From Gemmatimonadota bacterium (lineage in GTDB: Bacteria; Gemmatimonadota; Gemmatimonadetes; Gemmatimonadales; GWC2-71-9), in contig QKHC01000014.1 of the NCBI GenBank assembly GCA_003251175.1, positions 1 through 41,429 of the forward strand: a DNA stretch of 41,429 bases, written 5' to 3'. Both the position numbers and the translations under genes were made by a program. The notes beneath the pieces are model-generated. The model saw nothing but the letters and a program-made list of their open reading frames with translations, was not told where the DNA came from and did no database searches. Below are positions 14,716-23,407 of the stretch, in pieces. Within the stretch, counting starts at the first letter, position 1; each line of letters begins with the position of its first letter.

Positions 14716-15827
14716 GCGCGGTTCCCGCCTTCTCAGCGGACGAGCGGGCGGCCATGCGGCAGGCCCTGGCGCTGGCCTGGCGCGGGTGGGGACGAGTGGC
14801 GCCCAATCCGCTCGTGGGCGCGGTGGTGTGCAAACGGGGCCGTATGCTCGGCGAGGGGTGGCACGCGGAGTTCGGCGGGCCGCACGCCGAGGTAGCCGCG
14901 CTGCGCGCCGCGGGCCGGGCGGCGCGCGGGGCGACGCTGGTGGTGACGCTCGAGCCTTGCGCCCACCATGGAAAGACCCCGCCCTGTAGTGACGCGATCG
15001 CCGCCGCCGCCATCGCCCGGGTGGTGTGCGGCGTGCGGGATCCCGATCGGGCCGCGCGCGGCGGGCTCGATCTCCTGCGATCGCGCGGGATCGAGGCCGC
15101 ATCCGGGCTCATGGCGCTCGAAGTGTCCGCCCAGATCGCACCGTTCCTCTTCAGCCGCAGCCGTACCGATCGTCCCTTTGTAGCGCTCAAGCTCGTGACC
15201 TCGATCGATGGTCGCATCGCCGACGCCGCCGGCCAGTCGCGCTGGATCTCGGGCGAGGCGGCCCGGGAGTGGGTGCACTGGCTGCGCGCCGGCTTCGATG
15301 CGATCGCCGTCGGTGGCGTGACGGCGCTGCGCGACGACCCCAGCCTCACGGTGCGGGGTGTCGTCGTTCCACGGTCCGCTCCGGTACGCATCGTGTTCGA
15401 CCGGCGGGCGATGCTCAACGCGGGCGTTCGTCTGGTCGCGACGGCGCGCGAGATCCCCACCTGGGTCGTGGCCTCGCCCGCCGCGCCGCGTGCCTCAATC
15501 GAAGTGCTGGAGGCCAACGGCGTGCGGGTGTTCCAGCCGATCGACCTGGCGGCCGGGCTCGCCGCGGTGCGCGCGGCCGGGGTGGCGTCGCTCCTGTGCG
15601 AGGGGGGCGGAGCGCTCGGCGCGCGACTGTTGGCGGATGGCCTCGTTGACCGCGTCTACTGGATCCAGTCGCCGGTGTGGCTCGGCGCGCACGGGGTTCC
15701 GGCGTTTCCCGATCTCCCGAGCGCGCCACTCGCCGAGGCCCCGCGCTGGGTACCCATCGAGCGCCGCGCGCTCGGCCCGGATACATTGGTGGTGTTGGAT
15801 CGGGAGCCATGTTTACCGGCATCGTGA
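14712..15827 (+). CDS. ribD: Bifunctional riboflavin deaminase/reductase RibD
   Basis: A 371-residue enzyme for the second and third steps of riboflavin synthesis after GTP cyclohydrolase II. The N-terminal cytidine-deaminase-like domain carries the zinc motif: H58 and catalytic E60 in GPHAEVAAL, then C83 in LEPCAHHGKTPPC. The C-terminal RibD_C reductase begins near VALKLVTSIDGRIAD and contains SRWISGEAAREWVH and LLCEGGGALGARLL. GTG 14712 overlaps the purM stop (GTGA). Its own 3' end overlaps ribE by 19 nt. There is no room for an FMN riboswitch. Confidence 0.96.
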   Translation: MSAVPAFSADERAAMRQALALAWRGWGRVAPNPLVGAVVCKRGRMLGEGWHAEFGGPHAEVAALRAAGRAARGATLVVTLEPCAHHGKTPPCSDAIAAAAIARVVCGVRDPDRAARGGLDLLRSRGIEAASGLMALEVSAQIAPFLFSRSRTDRPFVALKLVTSIDGRIADAAGQSRWISGEAAREWVHWLRAGFDAIAVGGVTALRDDPSLTVRGVVVPRSAPVRIVFDRRAMLNAGVRLVATAREIPTWVVASPAAPRASIEVLEANGVRVFQPIDLAAGLAAVRAAGVASLLCEGGGALGARLLADGLVDRVYWIQSPVWLGAHGVPAFPDLPSAPLAEAPRWVPIERRALGPDTLVVLDREPCLPAS

Positions 15828-16417
15828 CCGCCGTCGGGACCGTCACGGCGGTGCGCCCTGCGGCCGTGACGGCGGGGGATGGGGGCGCGCGCGTGCTGCG
15901 CATTCGCGCTCCCTTCCGGGGGGTGAAGCGCGGTGAGAGCATCGCGGTCAACGGCGCGTGCCTCACCGTCACACGGGTGCTGCGGGGCGCGTTCGAAGTC
16001 GAGGCCGTGGATACCACCCTCGATCGGACCTTGTTCCGGGAGTACACCGCAGGCCGACGCGTGAACCTCGAGCGCGCCGTCCGCGCGGCGGACCGCCTGG
16101 GCGGTCATTTGGTGCAGGGCCACGTCGATGGCGTGGCGACCGTGGAGGGGATGGCGCAGCGCGGCGCGGCATGGGTCTACGATCTCCGCGTACCGTCCGC
16201 GGTCGCCGAGGTAACGCTGCTCCACGGCTCCATTGCGGTGGATGGCGTGAGCATGACGGTGAACGCGCGCCCTGCGGCGGATGTCGTGCAGATCAGCGTC
16301 ATCCCGCACACCCGGGCCGCGACCACCCTGGGTGCGCTGGCACCGGGGGCGCGGGTGCACGTCGAGGGCGATGTCGTCGGCAAGTATGTGAGGCAGTTAT
16401 GCAGCTCGGAACGATAG
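15809..16417 (+). CDS. ribE: Riboflavin synthase alpha subunit
   Basis: Catalyses dismutation of two 6,7-dimethyl-8-ribityllumazine molecules to riboflavin. It has 202 residues, with the diagnostic N-terminus [10 protein letters not shown] and two lumazine-binding repeats: [15 protein letters not shown] in the first, [14 protein letters not shown] in the second. [14 protein letters not shown] marks the barrel boundary. ATG 15809 lies inside the end of ribD (19-nt overlap), and the MFTGIV start is conserved in the family. It overlaps ribBA by a further 19 nt. Confidence 0.96.
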   Translation: MFTGIVTAVGTVTAVRPAAVTAGDGGARVLRIRAPFRGVKRGESIAVNGACLTVTRVLRGAFEVEAVDTTLDRTLFREYTAGRRVNLERAVRAADRLGGHLVQGHVDGVATVEGMAQRGAAWVYDLRVPSAVAEVTLLHGSIAVDGVSMTVNARPAADVVQISVIPHTRAATTLGALAPGARVHVEGDVVGKYVRQLCSSER

Positions 16418-17604
16418 AGCAGGCGATTCGCGACATCCGCGACGGGAAGCTCGTCATCGTGGCGGATGATGAGCACCGTGAGAATGAGGGTGATCTCGTC
16501 GGCGCGGCCGAACGGGTCAGCGCCGAGATGATCAACTTCATGGCTACGCACGGCCGCGGGTTGATCTGCCTCACGCTGATGCCGGAGCGCTGTCAGGCGC
16601 TGGGCCTGACGCAGATGGCGGAGGTGAATACCGAGGCGCACGAGACGGCGTTCACCGTGAGCATCGACGCCGCCGGCCGGTTCGGCGTCACCACGGGCAT
16701 TTCGGCCGCTGACCGTGCCGCCACGGTACGCGTCGCCATCGATCCGGCCACGGTGCCCGCCGACCTGCGTCGACCGGGCCACGTGTTCCCGCTGCGCGCC
16801 CGCCCCGGGGGAGTGTTGCAGCGCGTGGGCCAGACTGAGGCGAGCGTCGATCTGGCCCGGCTCGCCGGTCTCTATCCCGCTGGCGTCATCTGCGAGATTC
16901 TCAACCCCGACGGATCAATGGCGCGCCGGGCCGATCTCGAAGCCGTCGCGCAACGCCACGGCCTGACCTTCGTCACCGTGGCGCAGCTGGTGGCGCATCG
17001 CCTCACCACCGAGCGTCTGGTCCACCGCGTGGCGCAGGCGCGCCTGCCGACCCCGTACGGGGAGTTCCGCATTATCGCGTACCGCAACGACGTGGACGCT
17101 GCCGAGCACGTGGCGCTGGTGTTCGGCGACGTGGCGGGGCAGTCCGAGGTGCTCGTGCGGATGCACTCCAAGTGCCTCACCGGCGATGTCTTCGGGTCGG
17201 GCCGCTGCGATTGTGGCTGGCAGCTGCAATCGGCGATGCGCATGATCGCCGAGGCGGGAGGGGGTGTCGTCGTCTATCTCGACCAGGAAGGGCGGGGCAT
17301 CGGGTTGCTCAACAAGCTCAAGGCATACGAGCTGCAGGATGCCGGCTACGACACGGTGTCGGCGAATGAGTCCCTGGGTTTCAAGGCCGACCTGCGGAAC
17401 TACGGTATCGGGGCGCAGATCCTCCTGGATCTGGGCCTGTCGTCCATCCGGGTGCTCACGAACAACCCCATGAAGCTCGTGGGCCTCGAGGGGTATGGGC
17501 TGGAGATTGCGGCGCGGGTTCCCATCGTTCCCGCGCCATCCGATGAGAACCGTGCCTACCTCGACGTCAAGCGTGACAAGCTCGGTCACCTGCTGACGCA
17601 CTGA
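16399..17604 (+). CDS. ribBA: Bifunctional DHBP synthase / GTP cyclohydrolase II
   Basis: A 401-residue fusion supplying both precursors of riboflavin. The N-terminal RibB half makes 3,4-dihydroxy-2-butanone 4-phosphate from ribulose 5-phosphate, with [17 protein letters not shown] and THGRGLICL. The C-terminal RibA half opens GTP and has zinc ligands in [20 protein letters not shown] and the catalytic loop [12 protein letters not shown]. Both active-site sets look intact, so it should be truly bifunctional. ATG 16399 is inside ribE. ribH follows after 2 nt. Confidence 0.97.
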   Translation: MQLGTIEQAIRDIRDGKLVIVADDEHRENEGDLVGAAERVSAEMINFMATHGRGLICLTLMPERCQALGLTQMAEVNTEAHETAFTVSIDAAGRFGVTTGISAADRAATVRVAIDPATVPADLRRPGHVFPLRARPGGVLQRVGQTEASVDLARLAGLYPAGVICEILNPDGSMARRADLEAVAQRHGLTFVTVAQLVAHRLTTERLVHRVAQARLPTPYGEFRIIAYRNDVDAAEHVALVFGDVAGQSEVLVRMHSKCLTGDVFGSGRCDCGWQLQSAMRMIAEAGGGVVVYLDQEGRGIGLLNKLKAYELQDAGYDTVSANESLGFKADLRNYGIGAQILLDLGLSSIRVLTNNPMKLVGLEGYGLEIAARVPIVPAPSDENRAYLDVKRDKLGHLLTH

Positions 17605-17606
17605 CG

Positions 17607-18092
17607 GTGACCGAGTTCGAGGGCACCCCGTGCGCGCCGGCCAGCGGCCGAGTCGCGCTCGTCGCCAGTCGCTTCAATGAGACGGTCACCACCGAGCTCG
17701 TGGCCGGTGCCCGCGAGTGCCTGGCGGCCCACGGCGTCCCTGATGCGCGGATCGATGTCGTCTGGGTGCCGGGGGCCTTCGAGCTGCCGCTCGCGGCGGC
17801 CGCCGCCGCGGCGAGCGGCCGCTACGCGGCCATCGTCGCGCTGGGGTGTGTGATCCGCGGGGAGACGCCGCACTTCGAGTACGTGGCCAGCGAAGCCGCC
17901 CGCGGCCTCGGGGCCGTGGCGCGCGAGCGACGCGTGGCGATCGGCTTCGGTGTCCTGACCACCGACACGGTGGAGCAGGCGATGGCCCGGGCGGGCGGCC
18001 CGTCGGGCAACAAGGGGTACGAGGCCGCCGAGGCCGCTCTCCGCATGGCGGACGTGCTGGGGCGGGTGAGCGGTGCTGCGGGTCGAGACTAG
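17607..18092 (+). CDS. ribH: 6,7-dimethyl-8-ribityllumazine synthase
   Basis: Condenses the RibD product with the RibB product to form lumazine, the substrate of RibE. It has 161 residues, normal for the family. Recognisable segments are ASRFNETVTTELVAGA (phosphate and pyrimidine site), WVPGAFELPLAA, GCVIRGETPHFEYVASEA and GVLTTDTVEQA. The end overlaps nusB by 20 nt, a common partnership in bacteria. Confidence 0.96.
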   Translation: MTEFEGTPCAPASGRVALVASRFNETVTTELVAGARECLAAHGVPDARIDVVWVPGAFELPLAAAAAAASGRYAAIVALGCVIRGETPHFEYVASEAARGLGAVARERRVAIGFGVLTTDTVEQAMARAGGPSGNKGYEAAEAALRMADVLGRVSGAAGRD

Positions 18093-18483
18093 GGCACGCG
18101 CGCGGGCGCTGCAAATCCTGTACGCGTGGGACGTGGCGGGACAGCCCGCGATCGAGTCGATCGTGGCACGACTGGCGCCGCTGTGGGGACCCGTCGCCGG
18201 GCTGGATCGCGCGGCCGACCTCGCCGCCCGGGCCGCGGCGGGCCAGCCGGACTTCGATCGCACCATCGCCGCGGCGGCGCAACACTGGCGCCTGGAGCGG
18301 TTCGGTATCGTGGAGCGCAACATCGTTCGTCTGGCGCTCGCAGAACTGGCGGAAGGGGTGACGCCCGCGCGCGTGGTGATCAACGAAGCAGTCGCGCTGG
18401 CGCATTGGTTCGCCGGGCCCCGCGCTCCGGCGTTCGTGAACGGCATCCTCGATGCCGTCGCGCGCGACGCCGGCGCCCTGTGA
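18073..18483 (+). CDS. nusB: Transcription antitermination factor NusB
   Basis: A 136-residue all-helical protein that, with NusE (S10), binds boxA RNA and supports antitermination of rRNA operons. Family features are the Arg-rich start (ETRARARALQILYAWD), FGIVERNIVRLALAEL in the middle, and VVINEAVALAHWFAGPRAPAFVNGILDAVAR at the end, noted here as two blocks. The GTG start at 18073 lies within ribH. The stop overlaps the glycosyltransferase start by 4 nt. Confidence 0.94.
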   Translation: MLRVETRARARALQILYAWDVAGQPAIESIVARLAPLWGPVAGLDRAADLAARAAAGQPDFDRTIAAAAQHWRLERFGIVERNIVRLALAELAEGVTPARVVINEAVALAHWFAGPRAPAFVNGILDAVARDAGAL

Positions 18484-19595
18484 ACATCCTCGTCGTCAAC
18501 TGGAATGATCGGCACAACCCGCACGCCGGGGGTGCCGAAGTGCACCTGCACGAGCTGTTCGGGCGTCTGGCCGGCTGGGGCCATCGCATCGAGCTCATCG
18601 CCAGCGGCTGGCCGGGTGCGCCGCGGGACGCCACCATCGACGGCATCCGGGTGCGGCGGGTCGGCGGTCGCCACAGCTTTGCCCTGCGGGCGCGCGGCGC
18701 GGTGCGCCGCGCGTTGCGTGGAGGCGCGCACGACATCCTGGTCGAGGACATCAACAAGGTGCCCCTGTACCTGCCGGCGCTGACGCGACTGCCATGCTGT
18801 GCCGTCGTGCCCCACCTGTTCGGAACGACGGCGTTCGCTGAAGCGAGCTGGCCGCTGGCCGCGGCGGTGTGGATGGCCGAGCGGCCGATCCCGTGGGTGT
18901 ACCGACGGGCATGGTTTCACGCCATTTCCGACAGCACCCGCGCCGATCTGGTACGGCGGGGCGTGCCGCGCGAGCGGATCACCGTGATCCACCCGGGGGT
19001 GGACAGCGGGTACTACCATCCGGATCCGGCATTCCCCCGGTCCCCGGTGCCGCAGTTCCTGTACGTCGGCCGGCTCAAGCGTTATAAAGGAGTGGAAACG
19101 GCGCTGCGTGCCCTCGCCACCGCCCGTCGGGCGCGTCCCGATATGGTGCTGTTGATCGCGGGGCAGGGCGACGACCGTCGGCGGCTGGAGCGGGTCGCCA
19201 GCGCGCTGGGCCTGGATGGGGCGGCGCGCTTTCTGGGGTTTGTGTCCGAGGAGGACAAGCGGCGGCTGTTGTGTGAGTCGTGGGCGGTCGTCTTTCCGAG
19301 TCCCAAGGAGGGCTGGGGTATCACGAACGTCGAGGCGGCAGCCAGCGCGACGCCGGCGGTCGCCTCGGACAGTCCCGGTTTGCGCGAGTCGGTGCGCCAT
19401 GGGGAGACTGGGTTCCTCGTTCCCCACGGGGACTCGGATGCGCTGGCCGAGCGCCTCCTCGCCCTCGCCACCGACCCGGACTTGGTCGCGCGCCTGGGGG
19501 CCCGGGCGCGCGCGTTCGCCGAGGGGCTGACCTGGGAAGCGGCGGCACGCGCCACTGAAGCGCATCTCCTGCGAACGATTCAATCTGGAGGATGA
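18480..19595 (+). CDS. GT4-family glycosyltransferase
   Basis: A 371-residue GT-B fold glycosyltransferase. The N-terminal half has the acceptor-side GGAEVHLHELFGRLA. The C-terminal half has FLYVGRLKRYKGVETALRA, LIAGQGDD and the donor-binding E-x7-E motif in PKEGWGITNVEAAA. These mark family GT4, retaining enzymes using nucleotide sugars. The sugar and acceptor are unknown; cell-envelope or exopolysaccharide work is typical. GTG 18480 overlaps the nusB stop. No other glycan gene is nearby, so its place between nusB and hpf is unexplained. Confidence 0.9.
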   Translation: MNILVVNWNDRHNPHAGGAEVHLHELFGRLAGWGHRIELIASGWPGAPRDATIDGIRVRRVGGRHSFALRARGAVRRALRGGAHDILVEDINKVPLYLPALTRLPCCAVVPHLFGTTAFAEASWPLAAAVWMAERPIPWVYRRAWFHAISDSTRADLVRRGVPRERITVIHPGVDSGYYHPDPAFPRSPVPQFLYVGRLKRYKGVETALRALATARRARPDMVLLIAGQGDDRRRLERVASALGLDGAARFLGFVSEEDKRRLLCESWAVVFPSPKEGWGITNVEAAASATPAVASDSPGLRESVRHGETGFLVPHGDSDALAERLLALATDPDLVARLGARARAFAEGLTWEAAARATEAHLLRTIQSGG

Positions 19596-19598
19596 CAC

Positions 19599-19904
19599 GT
19601 GCGCATCACGATCACGGCACGTCACTGTGACGTTTCTGATCACCTGCGCGAGCGGGCGCGCGACTTGGTGGCCCGTCTCGAAAAGGTGGCCCCGCGGCTC
19701 GACGTGGCCCGCGTGACGTTCAGCGAGGACCACGGGGCAGCGGAGGTGGAGCTGCAGATGCGTGGCGTGCGGGGGCAGGCACACGTCGCGCGGGGCTCCG
19801 GCGCGGACCATCGGTCGGCGCTCGATCGTGCCGTCGAGCGCATGCGGCGACAGGTGCGGCGCGCTCCGGCGCGGCGCCGCGCGCTGCAGCGTCAGGCCCG
19901 GTGA
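19599..19904 (+). CDS. hpf: Short ribosome hibernation promoting factor (HPF/RaiA family)
   Basis: A 101-residue ribosome-binding protein of the HPF/YfiA family. It starts VRITITARHCDVSDHLRERA and continues with KVAPRLDVARVTFSEDHGAAEVELQ, matching the beta-alpha-beta-beta-beta-alpha fold (noted as two blocks). The long-form C-terminal dimerisation domain is absent; instead the protein ends in an Arg-rich tail. Family members stop or dimerise idle ribosomes in stationary phase. GTG 19599 is supported by GGAGG at 19587-19591, 7 nt upstream. The stop overlaps hprK, recalling the hpf-hprK order in PTS-Ntr clusters. Confidence 0.9.
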   Translation: MRITITARHCDVSDHLRERARDLVARLEKVAPRLDVARVTFSEDHGAAEVELQMRGVRGQAHVARGSGADHRSALDRAVERMRRQVRRAPARRRALQRQAR

Positions 19905-20875
19905 CCGATACGACGCTGCGCGTCCGCGACCTCCTGGTCCGCAAGGGCGATCCGCTCCAGCTGCACGTCCTGGCCGGCGCCAGCGGCCTCGATCGCGCGA
20001 TCCACACGCTCGAGGCCTCCAGTCCCGGACTCGCGCTGGCCGGTTACACGGCGCGCTTTGTGGCCGATCGCATCCACATCCTCGGCGAGACGGAAGTGCA
20101 CTATCTCGCCGATCTCGCTCCTGCCGACCGCCTCGCCCGCTTGGAGACGCTGTTCGCCTTCGATCTGCCCTGTGTGCTGGTCACCAAGGGGCAGGATCCG
20201 CCGGCCGAGCTGCGCGAGATGGCCGAGCGCAAGGACGTGCCGCTGATCCAGACCGGTCTCAAGACCGGCGAGCTCTACCGACGCCTGCGTCCGTTCCTCG
20301 ACGACCTCCTCTCTCCCTCCACGACGGTGCACGCTTCGCTCGCCGACGTGTACGGGGTCGGGCTCTTGTTCGTCGGCCGGTCCGGTATCGGCAAGAGCGA
20401 GTGTGTCCTCGACCTGGTGGAGCGCGGGCATCGCCTCGTTGCGGATGACATCGTCCACGTCAGCCGCCGTGGCAACGACGTGCTCCTCGGTCGCGGAAAC
20501 GAGTTGTCCCAGCATCACATGGAGATCCGTGGCATCGGTCTGGTGGACATCAAGGCGCTGTTCGGCATCCGCGCCGTGCGTCAGCAGAAGCGTGTGGAGG
20601 TCGTCGTGCGCCTGGAGGATTGGGACAACAGCCGCGAATACGACCGCACGGGTCTCGACGTCGAAGGCACAGAATACCTCGGGGTGCGGCTGCCGCTCGT
20701 CACCATCCCGCTGAACCCCGGGAAGAACCTCACCGTGATCTGCGAAGTCGTGGCGATGCACCATCTGCTGCGCTACACGGGGGTCGACACGGCGCGCGCC
20801 TTCAACGAGCGGCTCATCCGGCATATGCGCGAGAAGCGCGAGGTGGAGGAGTATCTCGAGGAGGACTATGAGTGA
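19901..20875 (+). CDS. hprK: HPr kinase/phosphorylase
   Basis: A 324-residue bifunctional enzyme that phosphorylates and dephosphorylates HPr on Ser46. The N-terminal domain (about 1-130) precedes the P-loop GRSGIGKSE (G159-S166). The family signature MEIRGIGLVDIKALFGI follows, and NPGKNLTVICEVVAMHHLL lies near the end. Length is normal. HPr with the target Ser is encoded five genes downstream. GTG 19901 overlaps hpf by 4 nt; the end overlaps the EIIA gene by 8 nt. Confidence 0.96.
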   Translation: MTDTTLRVRDLLVRKGDPLQLHVLAGASGLDRAIHTLEASSPGLALAGYTARFVADRIHILGETEVHYLADLAPADRLARLETLFAFDLPCVLVTKGQDPPAELREMAERKDVPLIQTGLKTGELYRRLRPFLDDLLSPSTTVHASLADVYGVGLLFVGRSGIGKSECVLDLVERGHRLVADDIVHVSRRGNDVLLGRGNELSQHHMEIRGIGLVDIKALFGIRAVRQQKRVEVVVRLEDWDNSREYDRTGLDVEGTEYLGVRLPLVTIPLNPGKNLTVICEVVAMHHLLRYTGVDTARAFNERLIRHMREKREVEEYLEEDYE

Positions 20876-21248
20876 GTCGGTACGTGGCGTGGTCGTTTCC
20901 CACGCCGCGGTGGCCGAGGCGCTGGTGCGGGCGGTGGCCGTGATCGCCGGCCAGTCCGACGCGCTGGTGGCGGTGAGCAACGAGGGCTGTGATACGGCCG
21001 CCCTGGTCGCGCGCATTGGTGCGGCGGTCGGGAGCGAGCCGGCCGTGCTGTTCATCGATCTCCCCGGCGGATCGTGTCTCACCAGCGCCCTGCGGCTGGC
21101 GCACGATCGCCCCGACCTCGCGGTGGTGACGGGCGTGAACCTCGCGATGCTGCTCGAGTTCGTGTTCCATCGCGATCTGCCACCGATCGAGGCGGCGCGC
21201 CGAGCGGCAGAGGCGGGCGGGCGGGCGATCGAGGCCCGCGGAACATGA
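20868..21248 (+). CDS. PTS mannose-family EIIA protein
   Basis: A 126-residue EIIA-Man domain. The phospho-accepting His is H12 in VVVSHAAVAEALVRA. The middle strand LFIDLPGGSCLTSAL and the segment VVTGVNLAMLLEF are typical of the family. It receives phosphate from HPr and should pass it to the EIIB encoded next. ATG 20868 lies 8 nt inside hprK; the stop overlaps EIIB in ATGA. The direct link to hprK suggests a regulatory as well as a transport role. Confidence 0.92.
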   Translation: MSESVRGVVVSHAAVAEALVRAVAVIAGQSDALVAVSNEGCDTAALVARIGAAVGSEPAVLFIDLPGGSCLTSALRLAHDRPDLAVVTGVNLAMLLEFVFHRDLPPIEAARRAAEAGGRAIEARGT

Positions 21249-21718
21249 GCATCGCGCTGTGCCGAGTAGACGATCGTCTCATTCACGGCCAGGTCGTGGT
21301 CGGGTGGGGTCAACCGCTGCACTGCGGCCTGATCGCCCTGGTAGACGATGAGGTCCGGCGCAGCGAATGGGAGCAGGATCTCTACCGGATGGGAGTGCCG
21401 TCACACATCGAAGTTGTCTTCGCATCGGTCGACGAGGCCGTGGAGCAGTTTGCAGCGTGGGAGTCCGATCCACGTGTCGCCATGATGCTGATGGGTGACC
21501 TCGACACGGCACGGGCCCTCTGCGAGCGCTGCCCGAGCATGCGGCGGCTCAACATCGGTGGAATCCATCACCGCGTCGGTCGGACCGAGCGGCTGCGCTA
21601 TGTCTACCTCAGCGACGGCGAGGTGGCCACCCTCCGGGCCATCGCCGCGCGCGGGGTCACGGTGACGGCGCAGGACGTGCCGACCGCACCGCCGGTGCCG
21701 CTCGAGGACTTCACATGA
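21245..21718 (+). CDS. PTS mannose-family EIIB protein
   Basis: A 157-residue PTSIIB sorbose/mannose-family protein. The N-terminal signature CRVDDRLIHGQVVVGWG contains the phospho-His H14. LNIGGIHHRV and YLSDGEVATLRAIAARGV are also family-typical. It transfers phosphate from EIIA to sugar bound by the EIIC-EIID pair. It is a stand-alone EIIB rather than an EIIAB fusion. Both ends are 4-nt ATGA overlaps with the neighbouring PTS genes. Confidence 0.93.
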   Translation: MSIALCRVDDRLIHGQVVVGWGQPLHCGLIALVDDEVRRSEWEQDLYRMGVPSHIEVVFASVDEAVEQFAAWESDPRVAMMLMGDLDTARALCERCPSMRRLNIGGIHHRVGRTERLRYVYLSDGEVATLRAIAARGVTVTAQDVPTAPPVPLEDFT

Positions 21719-22395
21719 GCTCGCCGGAGACGCTCCTCGTGCTGCTGGCGTGGGGCACGCTGGTGGGCGTGGACCTCGTGACGATGCCCCAGGTGATGGT
21801 GGCACGGCCGCTGGTGGCCGGTACGGTCGCGGGCCTCGTGGTCGGCGAGCCCGTCACCGGTCTGGTAGCGGGAGTGCTGTTCGAGTTGTTCCAGTTCGAT
21901 GTGCTCCCGGTGGGGGCGTCGCGCTATCCTGAGTACGGGCCGGCGACGGTCGCCGCCGTCGCGGCCGCGCACGGGGCGGTGGAGCCCGCGGGGCTCGCGC
22001 TCGGCGCGCTCGTGGGACTCGCCACGGCGCTGGTCGGCGGACTGAGTCTGGGGCTGGTGCGGCGACTCAATACGGTCGCCGTGCGGGCGGCGGCGTCGCG
22101 TCTCGAAGGCGGGGATCCGCACGCCATCGCGCGTGTGCATGGCGGTGGCGTGGCGCGCGATGCTGCCCGCGCCCTGCTCGTCACGGCGGGGGGGCTGCTG
22201 TTGGCGGCAGCGGGACGCGTGAGCGTCCTGCCGGTGCTGGAGACGCGGACGGGCGCGCTGGTTGCCGCGGTCGCAGCGGGCGTCGCGGTGGCGGCAGCGA
22301 CCTCGGGGACGCTGCGTCTGGTGGGACGGGGCAGGGATCTGCGCTGGCTGGTCGCCGGCATCGTCCTGGGAGCGGGCCTGCTGTGGCTGCGGTGA
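21715..22395 (+). CDS. PTS mannose-family EIIC membrane subunit
   Basis: A 226-residue membrane protein of the EII-Sor/Man C family. Hydrophobic helices run through most of the length, and the conserved patch PLVAGTVAGLVVGEPVTGLV is followed by LFELFQFDVLPVG. It is somewhat shorter than E. coli ManY (about 266 residues). With EIID it forms the sugar-translocating unit in the inner membrane. ATG 21715 overlaps EIIB (ATGA), and its stop overlaps EIID (GTGA). Confidence 0.88.
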   Translation: MSSPETLLVLLAWGTLVGVDLVTMPQVMVARPLVAGTVAGLVVGEPVTGLVAGVLFELFQFDVLPVGASRYPEYGPATVAAVAAAHGAVEPAGLALGALVGLATALVGGLSLGLVRRLNTVAVRAAASRLEGGDPHAIARVHGGGVARDAARALLVTAGGLLLAAAGRVSVLPVLETRTGALVAAVAAGVAVAAATSGTLRLVGRGRDLRWLVAGIVLGAGLLWLR

Positions 22396-23132
22396 CGCCG
22401 TCGCTGCGGCGCAGCTTTCTGCGCCTGTTCGCCGTGCAGGGGTCGTGGAACTACGACCGCATGCTCGGGCTCGGCATCGGCGTGGCCGAGGAGCCGCTGC
22501 TGCGCGACCTCGCGGCCCGGGACGGCGAGGCGGCGTATCGCGCTGCTGTGGGACGGGGCGCGGGATTCTTCAATTCCCATCCCTATCTCGCCGGGCTCGT
22601 CGTGGGAGCAACGGCGCGGGCGGAGCATGACCACGTTGCTCCCGAACGTATCGAGCGGTTGCGCGCCGCCCTGTGCGGTCCACTGGGATCGTTGGGTGAC
22701 CGGCTCGTCTGGGCGGGGTGGCTGCCGTTCCTCAGCGCGCTGGCCGTGGTGGGGGTGGCGCTCGGCGCGGGGTGGCTGGCCGTGGTGGCGTTCCTGGTGG
22801 TGTACAACGTCGGTCATCTGTGGCTGCGCTGGTGGGCGCTGCGAGCGGGGTGGGAGCACGGGGTGCGCGTGGCCGCGGCGCTGCATGCGCCAGGGTTGCA
22901 GCGCGCTGCCCGCCTCGTCGCGCCGGCGATGGCATTCGCTGCGGGCCTGGCTATCCCGGCGGGCGTTGCCGTGCTGGCAGGGCACGTGCCGGCGTGGAGC
23001 TTCGTGGATCTCGGCGGCGCGGCCGTGGCGGGATTCGGGGTGCTGTGGTGGCGGCACAGTGTGTTCGACGGCGCCCGTCTCGGGCTGGTGGCGGTGCTGA
23101 TCGCGCTGATCGTCGGAGCCGTGGTGTGGTGA
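22392..23132 (+). CDS. PTS mannose-family EIID membrane subunit
   Basis: A 246-residue EIID-Man homologue. VQGSWNYDRMLGLGIG near the N-terminus corresponds to the QGSWNFERM segment of E. coli ManZ. GAGFFNSHPYLAGLVVGA and LCGPLGSLGDRLVWA are the other family blocks. Several hydrophobic helices fill the C-terminal half. It is shorter than ManZ (about 280 residues). GTG 22392 is chosen over the in-frame GTG at 22383 because it gives the GTGA overlap seen at nearly every junction here. Confidence 0.88.
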   Translation: MTPSLRRSFLRLFAVQGSWNYDRMLGLGIGVAEEPLLRDLAARDGEAAYRAAVGRGAGFFNSHPYLAGLVVGATARAEHDHVAPERIERLRAALCGPLGSLGDRLVWAGWLPFLSALAVVGVALGAGWLAVVAFLVVYNVGHLWLRWWALRAGWEHGVRVAAALHAPGLQRAARLVAPAMAFAAGLAIPAGVAVLAGHVPAWSFVDLGGAAVAGFGVLWWRHSVFDGARLGLVAVLIALIVGAVVW

Positions 23133-23407
23133 TCGAGCGCGAGGTGCGGATCGTCAACCCGCTGGGGATGCACGCCCGGCCGGCGGCGGCGTTCGTGAAG
23201 ACCGCCAACCAGTTTCGCAGCCGGGTGTCGGTGCGTCGGGGGACGGTGGTCGTGAACGGCAAGAGCATCATGGGCATGATGATGCTCGCCGCCGAACAGG
23301 GCGCCGCTATTGCGATCGCCGTCGAGGGCGATGACGCCGAGGCGGCCCTGACGGCGCTGTGCGGCCTGGTGGCCGACGGCTTCAACGAGATGGACCTGAC
23401 CGAATGA
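23129..23407 (+). CDS. ptsH: Phosphocarrier protein HPr
   Basis: A 92-residue HPr. The active-site His is H15 in NPLGMHARPAAAF, phosphorylated by enzyme I. The regulatory Ser is S46 in NGKSIMGMMMLAAEQG, the target of HprK. Both fall at the canonical numbering when the GTG at 23129 is used, which supports that start. It overlaps EIID by GTGA and ptsI by ATGA. Confidence 0.96.
   Translation: MIEREVRIVNPLGMHARPAAAFVKTANQFRSRVSVRRGTVVVNGKSIMGMMMLAAEQGAAIAIAVEGDDAEAALTALCGLVADGFNEMDLTE

Noticed and set aside
17586-19811. A 741-codon open frame on the - strand
   Set aside because: It runs opposite ribH, nusB, the glycosyltransferase and hpf, all with clear family motifs; no recognisable product of its own.
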